This document shows, one piece after another, positions 27,041 through 35,480 of a DNA stretch of 64,000 bases. The stretch's first letter is position 1. Each line of letters begins with the position of its first letter. The translations under genes were made by a program, and so were the position numbers. The DNA comes from Chitinophaga silvisoli (lineage in GTDB: Bacteria; Bacteroidota; Bacteroidia; Chitinophagales; Chitinophagaceae), in the NCBI RefSeq assembly GCF_003412465.1, contig NZ_QTJV01000001.1, forward strand, positions 372,001-436,000. Reading direction: 5' to 3'. The notes beneath the pieces are model-generated. The model had not been told where the DNA came from, ran no database searches, and was given only the letters and a program-made list of their open reading frames with translations.

Positions 27041-28165
27041 TTCCCGTTATTGTTACTCTTAATAGTAGTTTTTAGCCTCCGGGTTTCTTCCCAGGGTCTT
27101 GACAATCTGTACCGCCTCTCCAATGCAAAAACACGTAGCATCAGTCCTGAAAACCTGACTGGTGAGAAAGGTAAGGGAGGCATGGCATTGCCCTCCAAAA
27201 ATGCTCCTCTTAACACAGCCAATGCTTCTGATGCAGCCCGCGATCTGGGCCAGGGCTGGAAAGTCAATCCATTCATCATTATTAAGCCGGGCCAGACATT
27301 TACACTGGCCGAAATAAGCGGTTCCGGTGCTATACAGCACATCTGGATGACACCGACAGGTGTATGGCGCTACAGCATTCTGCGCATCTACTGGGACGAT
27401 GAGAAGACCCCTTCAGTAGAATGCCCTGTTGGTGATTTCTTCGGCATGGCCTGGAATGAATATGCACCACTGACCTCCTTACCTGTATGTGTGAATCCCG
27501 GCAGTGCCTTTAATAGCTACTGGCAGATGCCGTTCAGGAAGAAGTGCCGCATAACTATGGAAAACATCCATACAGAGCAGATGACGCTTTATTACCAGGT
27601 AGATTATGAGTTGAGGGATGTACCCTCAGATGAGGCTTATTTTCATGCGCAGTTTCGCCGGGCAAATCCTGATACCAGTGGTGATTATGTACTCGTAGAC
27701 AATATCCAGGGGAAAGGGCAGTATGTGGGTACTTTCCTGGCAGTCGGCGTGAATAATAATGGCTGGTGGGGAGAAGGTGAAATCAAGTTTTTCATGGATG
27801 GAGATCAGCAATTCCCTACTATCTGTGGTACGGGTACGGAAGACTATTTCTGTGGTTCTTACAACTTTGACCGGAATGGTAAATATGTGCCTTTTTGTAC
27901 ACCATACAGCGGGTTGCACCAGGTGATCCGTCCGGACAATGATTATCATACACGTCAGCGTTTTGGCATGTACCGCTGGCATATTGTGGATCCTGTGAGA
28001 TTTGACAAGGACCTGCGGGTGACGATCCAGGATCTGGGCTGGCGGAGTGGTGGAAGGTATTTAAAACAGCAGTCTGATTTATCATCAGTAGTATACTGGT
28101 ATCAGACTGAGCCTCACCAGCCATTTCCTGCATTACCTGGAAAAGATGCGCTGGAAGTGTATTAA
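27032..28165 (+). CDS. DUF2961/GH172-family glycoside hydrolase, secreted
   Basis: The 377-residue product has a signal peptide ending near RVSSQG and the DUF2961 core, now CAZy family GH172. Known members act on fructofuranoside dianhydrides or on D- or L-arabinofuranosides by a retaining mechanism. Family motifs are AEISGSGAIQHIWMTP, CPVGDFFGMAW and GTGTEDYFCGSYNF, with Glu270 in the last being a strong catalytic candidate. The length is normal for the family. It stands alone, outside both large clusters, with no transporter beside it. The start codon is inside a perfect hairpin. Confidence 0.9.
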   Translation: MRKFPLLLLLIVVFSLRVSSQGLDNLYRLSNAKTRSISPENLTGEKGKGGMALPSKNAPLNTANASDAARDLGQGWKVNPFIIIKPGQTFTLAEISGSGAIQHIWMTPTGVWRYSILRIYWDDEKTPSVECPVGDFFGMAWNEYAPLTSLPVCVNPGSAFNSYWQMPFRKKCRITMENIHTEQMTLYYQVDYELRDVPSDEAYFHAQFRRANPDTSGDYVLVDNIQGKGQYVGTFLAVGVNNNGWWGEGEIKFFMDGDQQFPTICGTGTEDYFCGSYNFDRNGKYVPFCTPYSGLHQVIRPDNDYHTRQRFGMYRWHIVDPVRFDKDLRVTIQDLGWRSGGRYLKQQSDLSSVVYWYQTEPHQPFPALPGKDALEVY

Positions 28166-28260
28166 GCGGCAGATATGCAAGGGGTGGCGCATTCGATTAA
28201 GTTCCCGGCTGACGGAATTTATGAAATCACTTTTCATATTATGGTTACAGCAAGGATATG

Positions 28261-28287
28261 AAGGGACTGGCATTATGCCAGTCTCTT
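28261..28287. terminator. Hairpin between convergent genes
   Basis: GACTGGCA (28265-28272) and TGCCAGTC (28276-28283), extended to 12 pairs with one G-U, form a hairpin with a 3-base loop. It spans the end of the minus-strand DoxX gene, whose stop codon is in the loop, and lies 95 bases past the plus-strand GH172 stop. There is no long T-run on either side, so the terminator call is moderate. Confidence 0.45.
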
Positions 28288-28626
28288 CCTTCCCCATACA
28301 ATAAAAGCGGCAATAAGCGCGATAGCGATATTAAACCCGATCACGCTGGATTCGCCTCTGGAGATATGGAAAACCGAAGCGCTGATCATGAGTAATACTA
28401 TCCCGCTGGCAGCATAAACACTCAGAAAGGGAATGAGTATGCCGATACCACCCAGGAGGTCAATAATGCCCATAAAACGTAGGAATGCGGGGGCTACCTG
28501 TCCGGTCCAAGGATACATAGCAGCCTGTTGTGCGATAGGAGTAAATAGCTTCATGTATCCGGAATAAAGAAACAGCAGACCTGTTAAAACCTGGAGTATC
28601 CAAAGGATAGGATTCAATACTTTCAT
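28273..28626 (-). CDS. DoxX family inner-membrane protein
   Basis: The 117-residue product has four hydrophobic helices and the DoxX signature: VLTGLLFLYSGYMKLF in helix 1 and FMGIIDLLGGIGILIPF in the middle. DoxX proteins are small quinone- or redox-associated membrane proteins whose exact job is uncertain in most bacteria. It is probably a single-gene unit with a minus-7-like box TAAGTTTG just upstream on the minus strand (28648-28655). Confidence 0.88.
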   Translation of the reverse strand: MKVLNPILWILQVLTGLLFLYSGYMKLFTPIAQQAAMYPWTGQVAPAFLRFMGIIDLLGGIGILIPFLSVYAASGIVLLMISASVFHISRGESSVIGFNIAIALIAAFIVWGRKRLA

Positions 28627-28647
28627 GCTTGCTTATGTTTAATAAGG

Positions 28648-28655
28648 CAAACTTA
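28648..28655 (-). promoter_or_regulatory. Minus-7-type box for DoxX gene
   Basis: Read on the minus strand this is TAAGTTTG, a match to TAnnTTTG, 21 bases before the DoxX ATG. No good minus-33 element is seen 19-21 bases further up, so the promoter is tentative. Confidence 0.35.
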
Positions 28656-28704
28656 TGCAGGTTAACAACCCATAAAATTTTAGTTACTTACAGGTAAGTG
28701 AAGT

Positions 28705-29097
28705 TTATCCGAGGGCTTTTTCCAATACGCCTTCCAACTGTTTCACGAGTTCTCCGAAACTGGAAGGTTTGGTCATAAAATGAGCGGCTCCCAATGCAGC
28801 GGTTTCAAGGCCGTCTTTTTCCCTGAGTGAGGTAGTGAAGATAACGACAGGGATTTTTTCCAGTTGTTCGTTTTGTTTGATGATTTCCAGGAACTGTTTG
28901 CCATTCATTTTGGGCATGTTCAGGTCCAGGAAGATCAGTTGTACATCCATGGAATTGTCTTTCAGTAATTCCAGGCCTTCTTCACCATCAGATGCGAAGT
29001 GACAAACAGCGGAGCTGTCTGCTATAGACATCGCTTCACCAAATAGTTCCTGATCATCAATATCATCATCCACCAGTAATATAACCTTGTTCGTCAT
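28705..29097 (-). CDS. Stand-alone response regulator receiver protein
   Basis: The start at 29097 is preferred because a promoter (TTG-N20-TACTTTTG) lies directly before it and the upstream in-frame ATG (29133) would be above that promoter. The 130-residue product is a single CheY-like receiver domain: acidic pocket VDDDIDDQ, phospho-acceptor Asp58 in LIFLDLNMP, switch Thr in VIFTTSL and Lys in HFMTKPSSF. There is no DNA-binding or enzyme output domain, so it probably acts by phosphotransfer or protein contact, like the receivers paired with hybrid or phytochrome-like kinases. No kinase is adjacent. Confidence 0.92.
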   Translation of the reverse strand: MTNKVILLVDDDIDDQELFGEAMSIADSSAVCHFASDGEEGLELLKDNSMDVQLIFLDLNMPKMNGKQFLEIIKQNEQLEKIPVVIFTTSLREKDGLETAALGAAHFMTKPSSFGELVKQLEGVLEKALG

Positions 29098-29102
29098 GTG
29101 CG

Positions 29103-29133
29103 CAAAAGTACCGATAATAGTTTTAAAGACCAA
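29103..29133 (-). promoter_or_regulatory. Bacteroidota-type promoter of the receiver gene
   Basis: On the minus strand TTG (29133-29131), a 20-base spacer and TACTTTTG (29110-29103) match the Bacteroidota promoter form. Only five bases separate the box from ATG 29097, which predicts a leaderless or nearly leaderless mRNA. Confidence 0.6.
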
Positions 29134-29435
29134 TTAAGATGGATGGTTGGATACTTGTTAAAGTATGAATATAATTGTTAATAGACAACCGGAACTAAAT
29201 CAAGGACATTATGCTTTAATTAGCCCTGTCTTTTCCTGTTTTTTTGTCAAAAATCCTTTTTTGCCCTGATTTTATTGTTATCAATTGAAATACAAAGAAT
29301 AAGGTACTTTTCCTGCCTCCTAATCCTTGCCTGTATCGCGTTTTACTGGTTTTATTATCGACATATTATTATTTTCTTTAAATAATTATTTATAATTTTA
29401 TCCTACTAACTGAAAAACCGGAGATCCCTATCCTA
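29134..29435. other. AT-rich intergenic region
   Basis: These 302 bases separate divergent genes. Several T-runs and a box TACTTTTC (29305-29312, one base from TAnnTTTG) are seen, but no convincing promoter pair, repeat or small gene. Confidence 0.4.
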
Positions 29436-30395
29436 ATGGACCGATTTTTAATAAGAAAAACCATAGCTCACAGGCTCATTTTATCATGCTTTATACTAAC
29501 TTTTGTATTTGCTGATGCCATCGCACAGGGCTTTGCTAAAACAAGCGCTTCTGGAGTAGTAAGCAATGTTAATATAGTGTCTAACAATGAGAATACATCC
29601 TTTGCCAAACTGGGGGATGTTGTAACTTTATCCTTTATTGCCAGCAGTGACCTCCCAACCCCCCAGGTTACTATTGCCGGCCATAAGGTTAGCCCTTCTT
29701 TTGTGTCTTACCTGCAATATGCTGCTTCCTGGACGATGACGGATACTGATATTGAGGGAGAAATATTGTTCAGTGTAGCTTATGTAGATGAAGCGGGTGA
29801 TACCCTGAATGTGATTAATGCGACTACAGACAATAGTAAAGTTTATTATGACATGACGCGGCCTACATCCGGTATTTTTTCTACGGTGGGAAGTCCTGTG
29901 TCAGCACCTTTCACAGTTAGCATCAGTTTCAGTGAAGCGATCAGCACATTTGATGTGAGCCGGATCATAGTTGAAAATGCTACTTTATCTGATTTTGATC
30001 GTGTGCGCAATAATCTGATCACTGCAATAGTGACTCCGATTCATGATGGCAGGTTGAGTGTGCAGATTCCTGATAGTACCGCGACAGACCAGGCGGGTAA
30101 TCCAAATATAGCATCGGTAGTACTCACCAGGACAGCGATATCTACTGGTATGTTTGACAAGATTTACCCTAATCCGGCAAGTACGAATCTCACAGTAAAA
30201 TATGTACCTGCGGTGAGTGCAAAAGCGGTGATTTCATTAGTAAGTTATAATGGTATTACGGTGTATGAAAAGGAAATGGCGCTGGATGGATTGACTGTAA
30301 CTATTGACGTGAGTGGGGTTCCGTCAGGAATGTATATGTTGTTTACCCGGTCAAAAGATTATAGTTTTTATACAAATGTAGTGGTAGCCCATTAG
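29436..30395 (+). CDS. Secreted protein with Ig-like domain and type IX secretion sorting domain
   Basis: The 319-residue product has an N-terminal signal peptide (hydrophobic LILSCFILTFVFADAIAQG). A bacterial Ig-like domain (SbsA type, about residues 145-235: FTVSISFSEAISTFDVS, DQAGNPN) follows, and then a C-terminal T9SS type A sorting domain of about 80 residues with the pattern IYPNPASTNLTVKY and VPSGMYMLF. Such proteins cross the outer membrane through the type IX system and are anchored or released. There is no catalytic domain; an adhesin or structural role is likely. It appears monocistronic. Confidence 0.85.
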   Translation: MDRFLIRKTIAHRLILSCFILTFVFADAIAQGFAKTSASGVVSNVNIVSNNENTSFAKLGDVVTLSFIASSDLPTPQVTIAGHKVSPSFVSYLQYAASWTMTDTDIEGEILFSVAYVDEAGDTLNVINATTDNSKVYYDMTRPTSGIFSTVGSPVSAPFTVSISFSEAISTFDVSRIIVENATLSDFDRVRNNLITAIVTPIHDGRLSVQIPDSTATDQAGNPNIASVVLTRTAISTGMFDKIYPNPASTNLTVKYVPAVSAKAVISLVSYNGITVYEKEMALDGLTVTIDVSGVPSGMYMLFTRSKDYSFYTNVVVAH

Positions 30396-30942
30396 ATGAT
30401 CTTTCCCGCAATCCATTGCATTTTGCAGCTTGATAAAAACCAAAATGATAAGCGCAAAATGACTGTTATTTTACGTAGAAAAATTATCGCCGTATCCAAA
30501 TTATTCCCTAATTTTACTAAGTTATGTAAAACTTTTGTCGGCCCCCCCACTTTATGAGACGTGAAAATCTGAACCGTGCATCTAACAAACAGGTCTGCTA
30601 AAGAACATAAGAACTCAAATAACCAGGATGAATGTAATGTGACTACAACAGAATCAAGTATCAGCATTTAGCATTAAGTAGCCAAAGAGTCTCAATAGCC
30701 AATTCAATTCCCCTGGTATTATTATTTTCAAAGATTGATGCTCTCAGCAAAGAGCAATGTGTTATGTGTATTATTTATTAAAACTGTACCTGAGAAAGGC
30801 CAGGCGGGACATAGCCTGCCAATGAATGGTGCTTCCTGTTTTGTTGCCAAAGTATAGTATGAATAATACGCGGTGAGACGTATTTTCTGCAATGCTAAAA
30901 GAGAATCTGTGTCCTCCATATACTCATGAAATGTTATGAAAG
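30396..30942. other. Intergenic region without recognisable gene
   Basis: This 547-base gap holds a run of seven C (30542-30548) and two short minus-strand open frames (91 and 63 codons) with no protein-like features. No clear promoter, RNA gene or terminator was found. Confidence 0.4.
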
Positions 30943-31377
30943 ATGAAAAATAAACTGCTTATTGAAATCATTGCGTCTTTACTCGTCATATTGTTTTTGT
31001 ACACAGGATTAAATAAACTATTTGAGCACACCACATTCAGATACCAACTGAGTATTTCACCCTGGCCGTTGCTCGCATCCTGGTCTGGAATTGTATCCTG
31101 GGCATTGCCAATAGGAGAAGTATTGCTCGCAGGAATGTTTCTGATCACTGCTTTTCGCATGACCGCTTTCATTGCAAGCGCTATCCTCTTTGCCGGATTC
31201 CTGGCATACCTGGGAATTTTGCTGAGTAGTGGCAGTACCTTACCCTGCACCTGTGGGGGAATCATCAGCAGTATGAGCTGGAATGCACATGTATGGTTTG
31301 ATGCCGCTTGCTTTATACTATGCATGGCGGGCATCTGGCTGCTGCGAAATAAATACCGAATATCAAATCAGCATTAA
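30943..31377 (+). CDS. MauE/DoxX family redox-associated membrane protein
   Basis: The 144-residue product has four membrane helices. It carries the MauE-type opening VILFLYTGLNKLFEH and a C-x-C motif (Cys102, Cys104 in LPCTCGGIIS) on the side of the third helix where MauE/DoxX relatives place redox cysteines. MauE helps form disulfides in methylamine dehydrogenase; relatives are thought to pass electrons to exported thiol proteins. Next to it is a small exported protein with two cysteines, an attractive but unproven partner. Confidence 0.82.
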   Translation: MKNKLLIEIIASLLVILFLYTGLNKLFEHTTFRYQLSISPWPLLASWSGIVSWALPIGEVLLAGMFLITAFRMTAFIASAILFAGFLAYLGILLSSGSTLPCTCGGIISSMSWNAHVWFDAACFILCMAGIWLLRNKYRISNQH

Positions 31378-31456
31378 TACAACTAGCGCAGAATAGTATC
31401 TGGAATCACAACAACTAATTAAATCACATACGCCAAACTTTAACATCGCAAACCAA

Positions 31457-31705
31457 ATGAAACACATCCGTCTTACTGCATTAGCGGCAGTACTAACCAT
31501 TGTAACCATTAGCGCCACACAGGCAGCTAAATCTTTCAGGTCTCTCGTTTATTGGTATGACCCATACACGTATGATTATCTGGGAGCTACTTTCGATAAA
31601 GATAACCCGCCAACAGGTTGTAAAGGAAACGGAGCCCTGTGCGCCTATGGCTACTCATCTCCCAATCCGACCACAACATCCATAGCCCGTGCCTTCAAAG
31701 AGTGA
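31457..31705 (+). CDS. Small exported two-cysteine protein, DUF6520-like
   Basis: The 82-residue product has a signal peptide (cleavage near TQAAKS), leaving about 58 residues. These contain aromatic-rich LVYWYDPYTYDYLG and two cysteines in a C-x6-C spacing (Cys55, Cys62). The size and layout match the small Bacteroidota proteins grouped as DUF6520, which are often encoded beside MauE-like genes; this is from memory. It follows the MauE-like gene by 79 bases and is followed by a strong terminator, so the pair is probably one unit. Function is unknown; a peptide substrate of a redox system is possible. Confidence 0.75.
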   Translation: MKHIRLTALAAVLTIVTISATQAAKSFRSLVYWYDPYTYDYLGATFDKDNPPTGCKGNGALCAYGYSSPNPTTTSIARAFKE

Positions 31706-31740
31706 TACGCTGCCTTATCCAGGCAGCTTCGCCGCCAGAC

Positions 31741-31771
31741 AAAGAGCGTGTATCACAGGTACACGCTCTTT
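31741..31771 (+). terminator. Rho-independent terminator after the small exported protein
   Basis: AAAGAGCGTGTA (31741-31752) and TACACGCTCTTT (31760-31771) form a perfect 12-base-pair stem with a 7-base loop, followed by TATTTT. It lies 36 bases after the stop codon and closes the MauE/DUF6520 unit. Confidence 0.9.
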
Positions 31772-32316
31772 TATTTTGAGTGCCTGATGGTACCGCCCAA
31801 TTCCCCGAAGGCTTTTTATACGTCGGTTTCTTCGTGCTTCTACGCGAAGCGAATTCTCCACTGATCATTTCCGGCAACGATTGCGTAAATAAAAATCCCC
31901 TGATCCATTCTTTTGCCTAAACTTTTCTGTAGCTTGGCATCTATTAGTGTCAGTAAGACACCGAAGATACACCTGCAGTTTGTGTAATTTCCATGATTAT
32001 GAGCGGCGTTTTTTTACTGTAGACTGGCCCATAAACCAATGGCAGCCCGCGCCCTGCTATCTAATTTGAAAATTTGTATAAAATTCCATCAGGTATGAAA
32101 AAGTATGAATATCACCATCTCAGGGTAAGGTTCTCATTGTTGAATATTACTTCCACAAAATCGTAGTACGGCAGCGCTGTACAGGGATTTTAATTTCTCA
32201 CAAGGGATAAAAACAGGGAACACCACCCATTAAAATTGTAGGGCCGTATGCCTGCTACAGGCATACCACCATGTGCTGACTATCCCTCATTGTATATGCC
32301 TTAAATAATACGGGCA
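31772..32316. other. Leader/intergenic region of the large pectin locus
   Basis: The 545 bases between the terminator and the SusC gene contain no gene that I can support. They should hold the promoter of the 31.5-kb locus, but no canonical TTTG-N20-TAnnTTTG pair is evident. The hairpin at 32246-32266 is listed separately. Confidence 0.4.
32246..32266 (+). promoter_or_regulatory. Hairpin in the leader of the pectin locus
   Basis: GTATGCCTG (32246-32254) and CAGGCATAC (32258-32266) form a perfect 9-base-pair stem with a CTA loop, 51 bases before the SusC start. No T-run follows, so an operator or RNA leader element is more likely than a terminator. Function unproven. Confidence 0.45.
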
Positions 32317-35300
32317 ATGTTTAAAAATCTACCATGTATCCTGATCAGGATAACAGGATTGCTATTGCTATGTTCCACGGCCTTTGCCCAGCAGATTACC
32401 ACACCTGCTGCACCGGCAAAAGAAATCATCTTAAAAGGGAAAATTTATGACGCTGATGAAAGATCCGGACTTCCAGGAGTTACGGTTCGTGTTAAAGTAG
32501 GTAACAAAGGAACAACTACCACTCCCAATGGATCCTATACTTTAAAAGTCCATGAAAATTCTACCATCGTCATCTCCCTCATCGGTTACATCACACAGGA
32601 AATTGCTGTCAACAAACAGGAGACGATTGATGCTTTCCTGGAAAAAGACATAAAGTCCCTGAATGAAACCGTGATCATTGGTTATGGTACGCAAAAGCGT
32701 GCAAATGTACTGGGCTCTGTTGCTGTGGTGAATACGGCCGAAGTAGAAGATCTGCCTGTAGCCAACCTGGCTACTGCCCTTCAAAACAGGGTGCCAGGCG
32801 TATCTATCAACCAGTCATCCGGCCGCCCGGGCTCCACGACTACACTCACCATTCGGAACCCTGTCACCTGGGCTGCCACCGGTTCATCTACCGATCCGCT
32901 CTATGTAATAGACGGTTTCCAGATGACAAAAGCAGACTTTGATAACCTGGATGCAACCATGGTGGAAAGCATTTCCTTCCTCAAAGATGCCGCTGCTTCC
33001 ATCTATGGAGCCCGAGGTGCAAACGGTGTAGTACTGGTAAAAACAAAAATGGGGAAACCCGGTAAGCCTCGTATCAGCTATGCTGGTTCTTACGGCCTTT
33101 CCAATGCCACCTACATTCCTGAAATGCTCAATAGCTTTGACCATGCTACGATGCTGAATAACAAGTACACCAGCCTCAAAGATGTTAACACTGCAAAATA
33201 TTACACCGACGATGAGCTGAGTTATCTCAGATCCCACAACTACAACTGGATTGACGATGTCTGGAAAAAATCACACCTTACCCGCCATACTATCAATGTA
33301 AGCGGTGGTAGTGAGAGAGTAACCTTCTTCACCGGTGCCAACTACTATAAAGAGGATGGGAACGTAGGAGATCTGTATAGCAACAAATACGGAGTGCGCC
33401 TGGGTATCAATGCTAAAATTGTGGATAACCTGACAGCTACCATCTCCTTTGCTACAGACAACACTATTGTAAACAGGCCTACGCCTAAAACAGTTGCTTC
33501 CGGCACTACTGAGCAATCAGACCAGATGAGCGCAACCGTGAGTGCACTGCTGCTCACACCAGGATGGGTGCCCATGTATATAGACGGTAAACCCGTGTAT
33601 TCCTCCGTACCCGGCTGGAGCCCCTCAGAACTGGTGAAAACAGGTAGTTATGCCAGAACCAAATCACAGGGCCAGACCATCAATGCTGCCCTGGATTATA
33701 AACTGCCAGCCATCAAAGGCCTGTCCTTCCGTGTACAATACGGACGCAATACCCGCACTGATTTCGGGAAGGAATACTATGTACCTTACTACCTCTACAA
33801 CTTTGTCAGGGAAGGTGTACACGTGACTTCCCAGAACGTGATCTTTACCAATCAGACCACAGCTACCAACGCTACTACATTCATCAAAAACGGGAACGTG
33901 ATGCTGGAAAATTATGGCGGTTCATCCAACTACCAGCTGGATGAAATGATGACTTACGCCCGCACATTTGGTAAGCACGATATCAACTTATTGCTTGTAG
34001 CCGAACAGGGGGAATCACAGAATGATGCATTCAATACCCGCCGCGAAACAGTGGTTATTCCCGGTATTGATGAACTGTTTGCCTTCAGCCAGGATAAATC
34101 ATTGTATGACAACGGTGGTTCTGCAGGCGAAACCGGTCGTGTGAGTTACCTGGGCCGCCTGAACTATGGCTTCTCTGAAAAGTACCTGCTGGAAGCTACT
34201 TTCCGCGCAGATGCTTCGCCTAACTTCCCCAAAAATTCCCGCTGGGGTTATTTCCCCTCTGTCGCATTAGGCTGGAGAATCTCCCAGGAAGACTGGTTCC
34301 ATCGCGGCGTGAAGTTCATCGACGACCTGAAGATTCGCTTCCAGGTAGGTTTAACAGGTAATGATGCGGTAAGGAATTATCAATACAAAGAAAGATATAC
34401 CCAAACGACAGGGATGCTCTTTGGCAGCACCTATACCAGCGGTTTGAGTAACAATGATGTGCCCAATGAACACATCACCTGGGAAAAGGCCCTTTACAAA
34501 AACCTGGGCTTTGATGGTACCTTCTTCAATTCAAAATTCAACTTTGCGATAGACCTGTGGCACCGTTACAACTACGATATGTTGCAACAGCCTACCAGTA
34601 CTGTGCCCACCACTTTTGGTGTTGCCATTTCAGATCAGAACTATGGCAGGCTGAAATCATGGGGACTGGAAGCTGGCCTTGGTTATAATGGTACGATCAA
34701 TAAAGATTTCAAATATTTCGCATCCATCAACTTCGGGGTAAGCGATAATAAAGTCATCCGTAAATACTATGGTGCCGGCGATACTGCCTGGAAGAATCCA
34801 ATAGGCCGCAGAACGGACAATGGTATGGAAGGTTATAAATCCACAGGCATTGTTCGTACGCAAAAAGAAGCAGAAGACTTTCTGCTGTCACACCCGGGAT
34901 GGACCATCGATGGTAACCCGCTCATAGCTGGTTATATGAATTACGAAGACATCAATGGCGATGGTAAGATAGATGCAAACGATAAGACCCGCATCGCACC
35001 AAGAAGCAGCAGCATCTTCGGGCTGGGCTTCAACCTGGGTGCAGGCTGGAGAGACCTGAAGCTGAGTTTCAATATCAGTCTGCAGGTAGGTGGCTACGAA
35101 GCATATGATAAAACAGCAAGAACGCCTCCAACCGAAAATGCCCGCGCACTCGGCATCTGGAAAGACTCCTGGTCACCCGATAATCCTAATGCAAAATATC
35201 CGCTCATCAACTCTCCGCTCATCAGCGAAATCTCCGATTTCTGGGTGCGTAGTGCAACCGCCATGCGTGTGAACAATGCACAATTGTCCTACAGCCTGCC

Positions 35301-35469
35301 TAAAGAGTTGTCTGCAAAATGGAAGATCCCTGAACTGCGGATGTTCATCACTGGTTCTAACCTGTGGGTGCTGATCAACCATCAGCCTTATAAAGATCCG
35401 GCTACAAATCTGGCGATAGACTATCCGGCACTTCGTACATATACCTTCGGCCTGAACCTGAGTTTGTAA
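32317..35469 (+). CDS. SusC/RagA-type TonB-dependent transporter with CarboxypepD_reg domain
   Basis: The 1050-residue importer opens the pectin locus. It has a signal peptide ending near STAFAQ, a carboxypeptidase-regulatory-like domain (about 35-110: LKGKIYDADERSGLPGVTVR), and a TonB-box-like LNETVIIGYG. The typical plug follows (LQNRVPGVSINQSSG, LYVIDGFQM, VESISFLKDAAASIYGARG) and the last barrel strand is TYTFGLNLSL. It forms a pair with the SusD encoded 11 bases downstream. The enzymes that follow imply a pectin-derived oligosaccharide as cargo. Confidence 0.95.
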   Translation: MFKNLPCILIRITGLLLLCSTAFAQQITTPAAPAKEIILKGKIYDADERSGLPGVTVRVKVGNKGTTTTPNGSYTLKVHENSTIVISLIGYITQEIAVNKQETIDAFLEKDIKSLNETVIIGYGTQKRANVLGSVAVVNTAEVEDLPVANLATALQNRVPGVSINQSSGRPGSTTTLTIRNPVTWAATGSSTDPLYVIDGFQMTKADFDNLDATMVESISFLKDAAASIYGARGANGVVLVKTKMGKPGKPRISYAGSYGLSNATYIPEMLNSFDHATMLNNKYTSLKDVNTAKYYTDDELSYLRSHNYNWIDDVWKKSHLTRHTINVSGGSERVTFFTGANYYKEDGNVGDLYSNKYGVRLGINAKIVDNLTATISFATDNTIVNRPTPKTVASGTTEQSDQMSATVSALLLTPGWVPMYIDGKPVYSSVPGWSPSELVKTGSYARTKSQGQTINAALDYKLPAIKGLSFRVQYGRNTRTDFGKEYYVPYYLYNFVREGVHVTSQNVIFTNQTTATNATTFIKNGNVMLENYGGSSNYQLDEMMTYARTFGKHDINLLLVAEQGESQNDAFNTRRETVVIPGIDELFAFSQDKSLYDNGGSAGETGRVSYLGRLNYGFSEKYLLEATFRADASPNFPKNSRWGYFPSVALGWRISQEDWFHRGVKFIDDLKIRFQVGLTGNDAVRNYQYKERYTQTTGMLFGSTYTSGLSNNDVPNEHITWEKALYKNLGFDGTFFNSKFNFAIDLWHRYNYDMLQQPTSTVPTTFGVAISDQNYGRLKSWGLEAGLGYNGTINKDFKYFASINFGVSDNKVIRKYYGAGDTAWKNPIGRRTDNGMEGYKSTGIVRTQKEAEDFLLSHPGWTIDGNPLIAGYMNYEDINGDGKIDANDKTRIAPRSSSIFGLGFNLGAGWRDLKLSFNISLQVGGYEAYDKTARTPPTENARALGIWKDSWSPDNPNAKYPLINSPLISEISDFWVRSATAMRVNNAQLSYSLPKELSAKWKIPELRMFITGSNLWVLINHQPYKDPATNLAIDYPALRTYTFGLNLSL

Positions 35470-35480
35470 AATCAACAAGT

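Noticed and set aside
30542..30548. Run of seven C as a possible phase-variation tract
   Set aside because: It lies in no coding sequence and not between recognisable promoter elements, so slippage would have no evident effect.
30392..30667. 91-codon open frame on the minus strand in a gap
   Set aside because: No promoter, no domain and no typical composition; the gap is better left unannotated.
31695..31877. 60-codon open frame on the minus strand across the terminator
   Set aside because: It reads through a strong 12-base-pair terminator stem and has no protein character.
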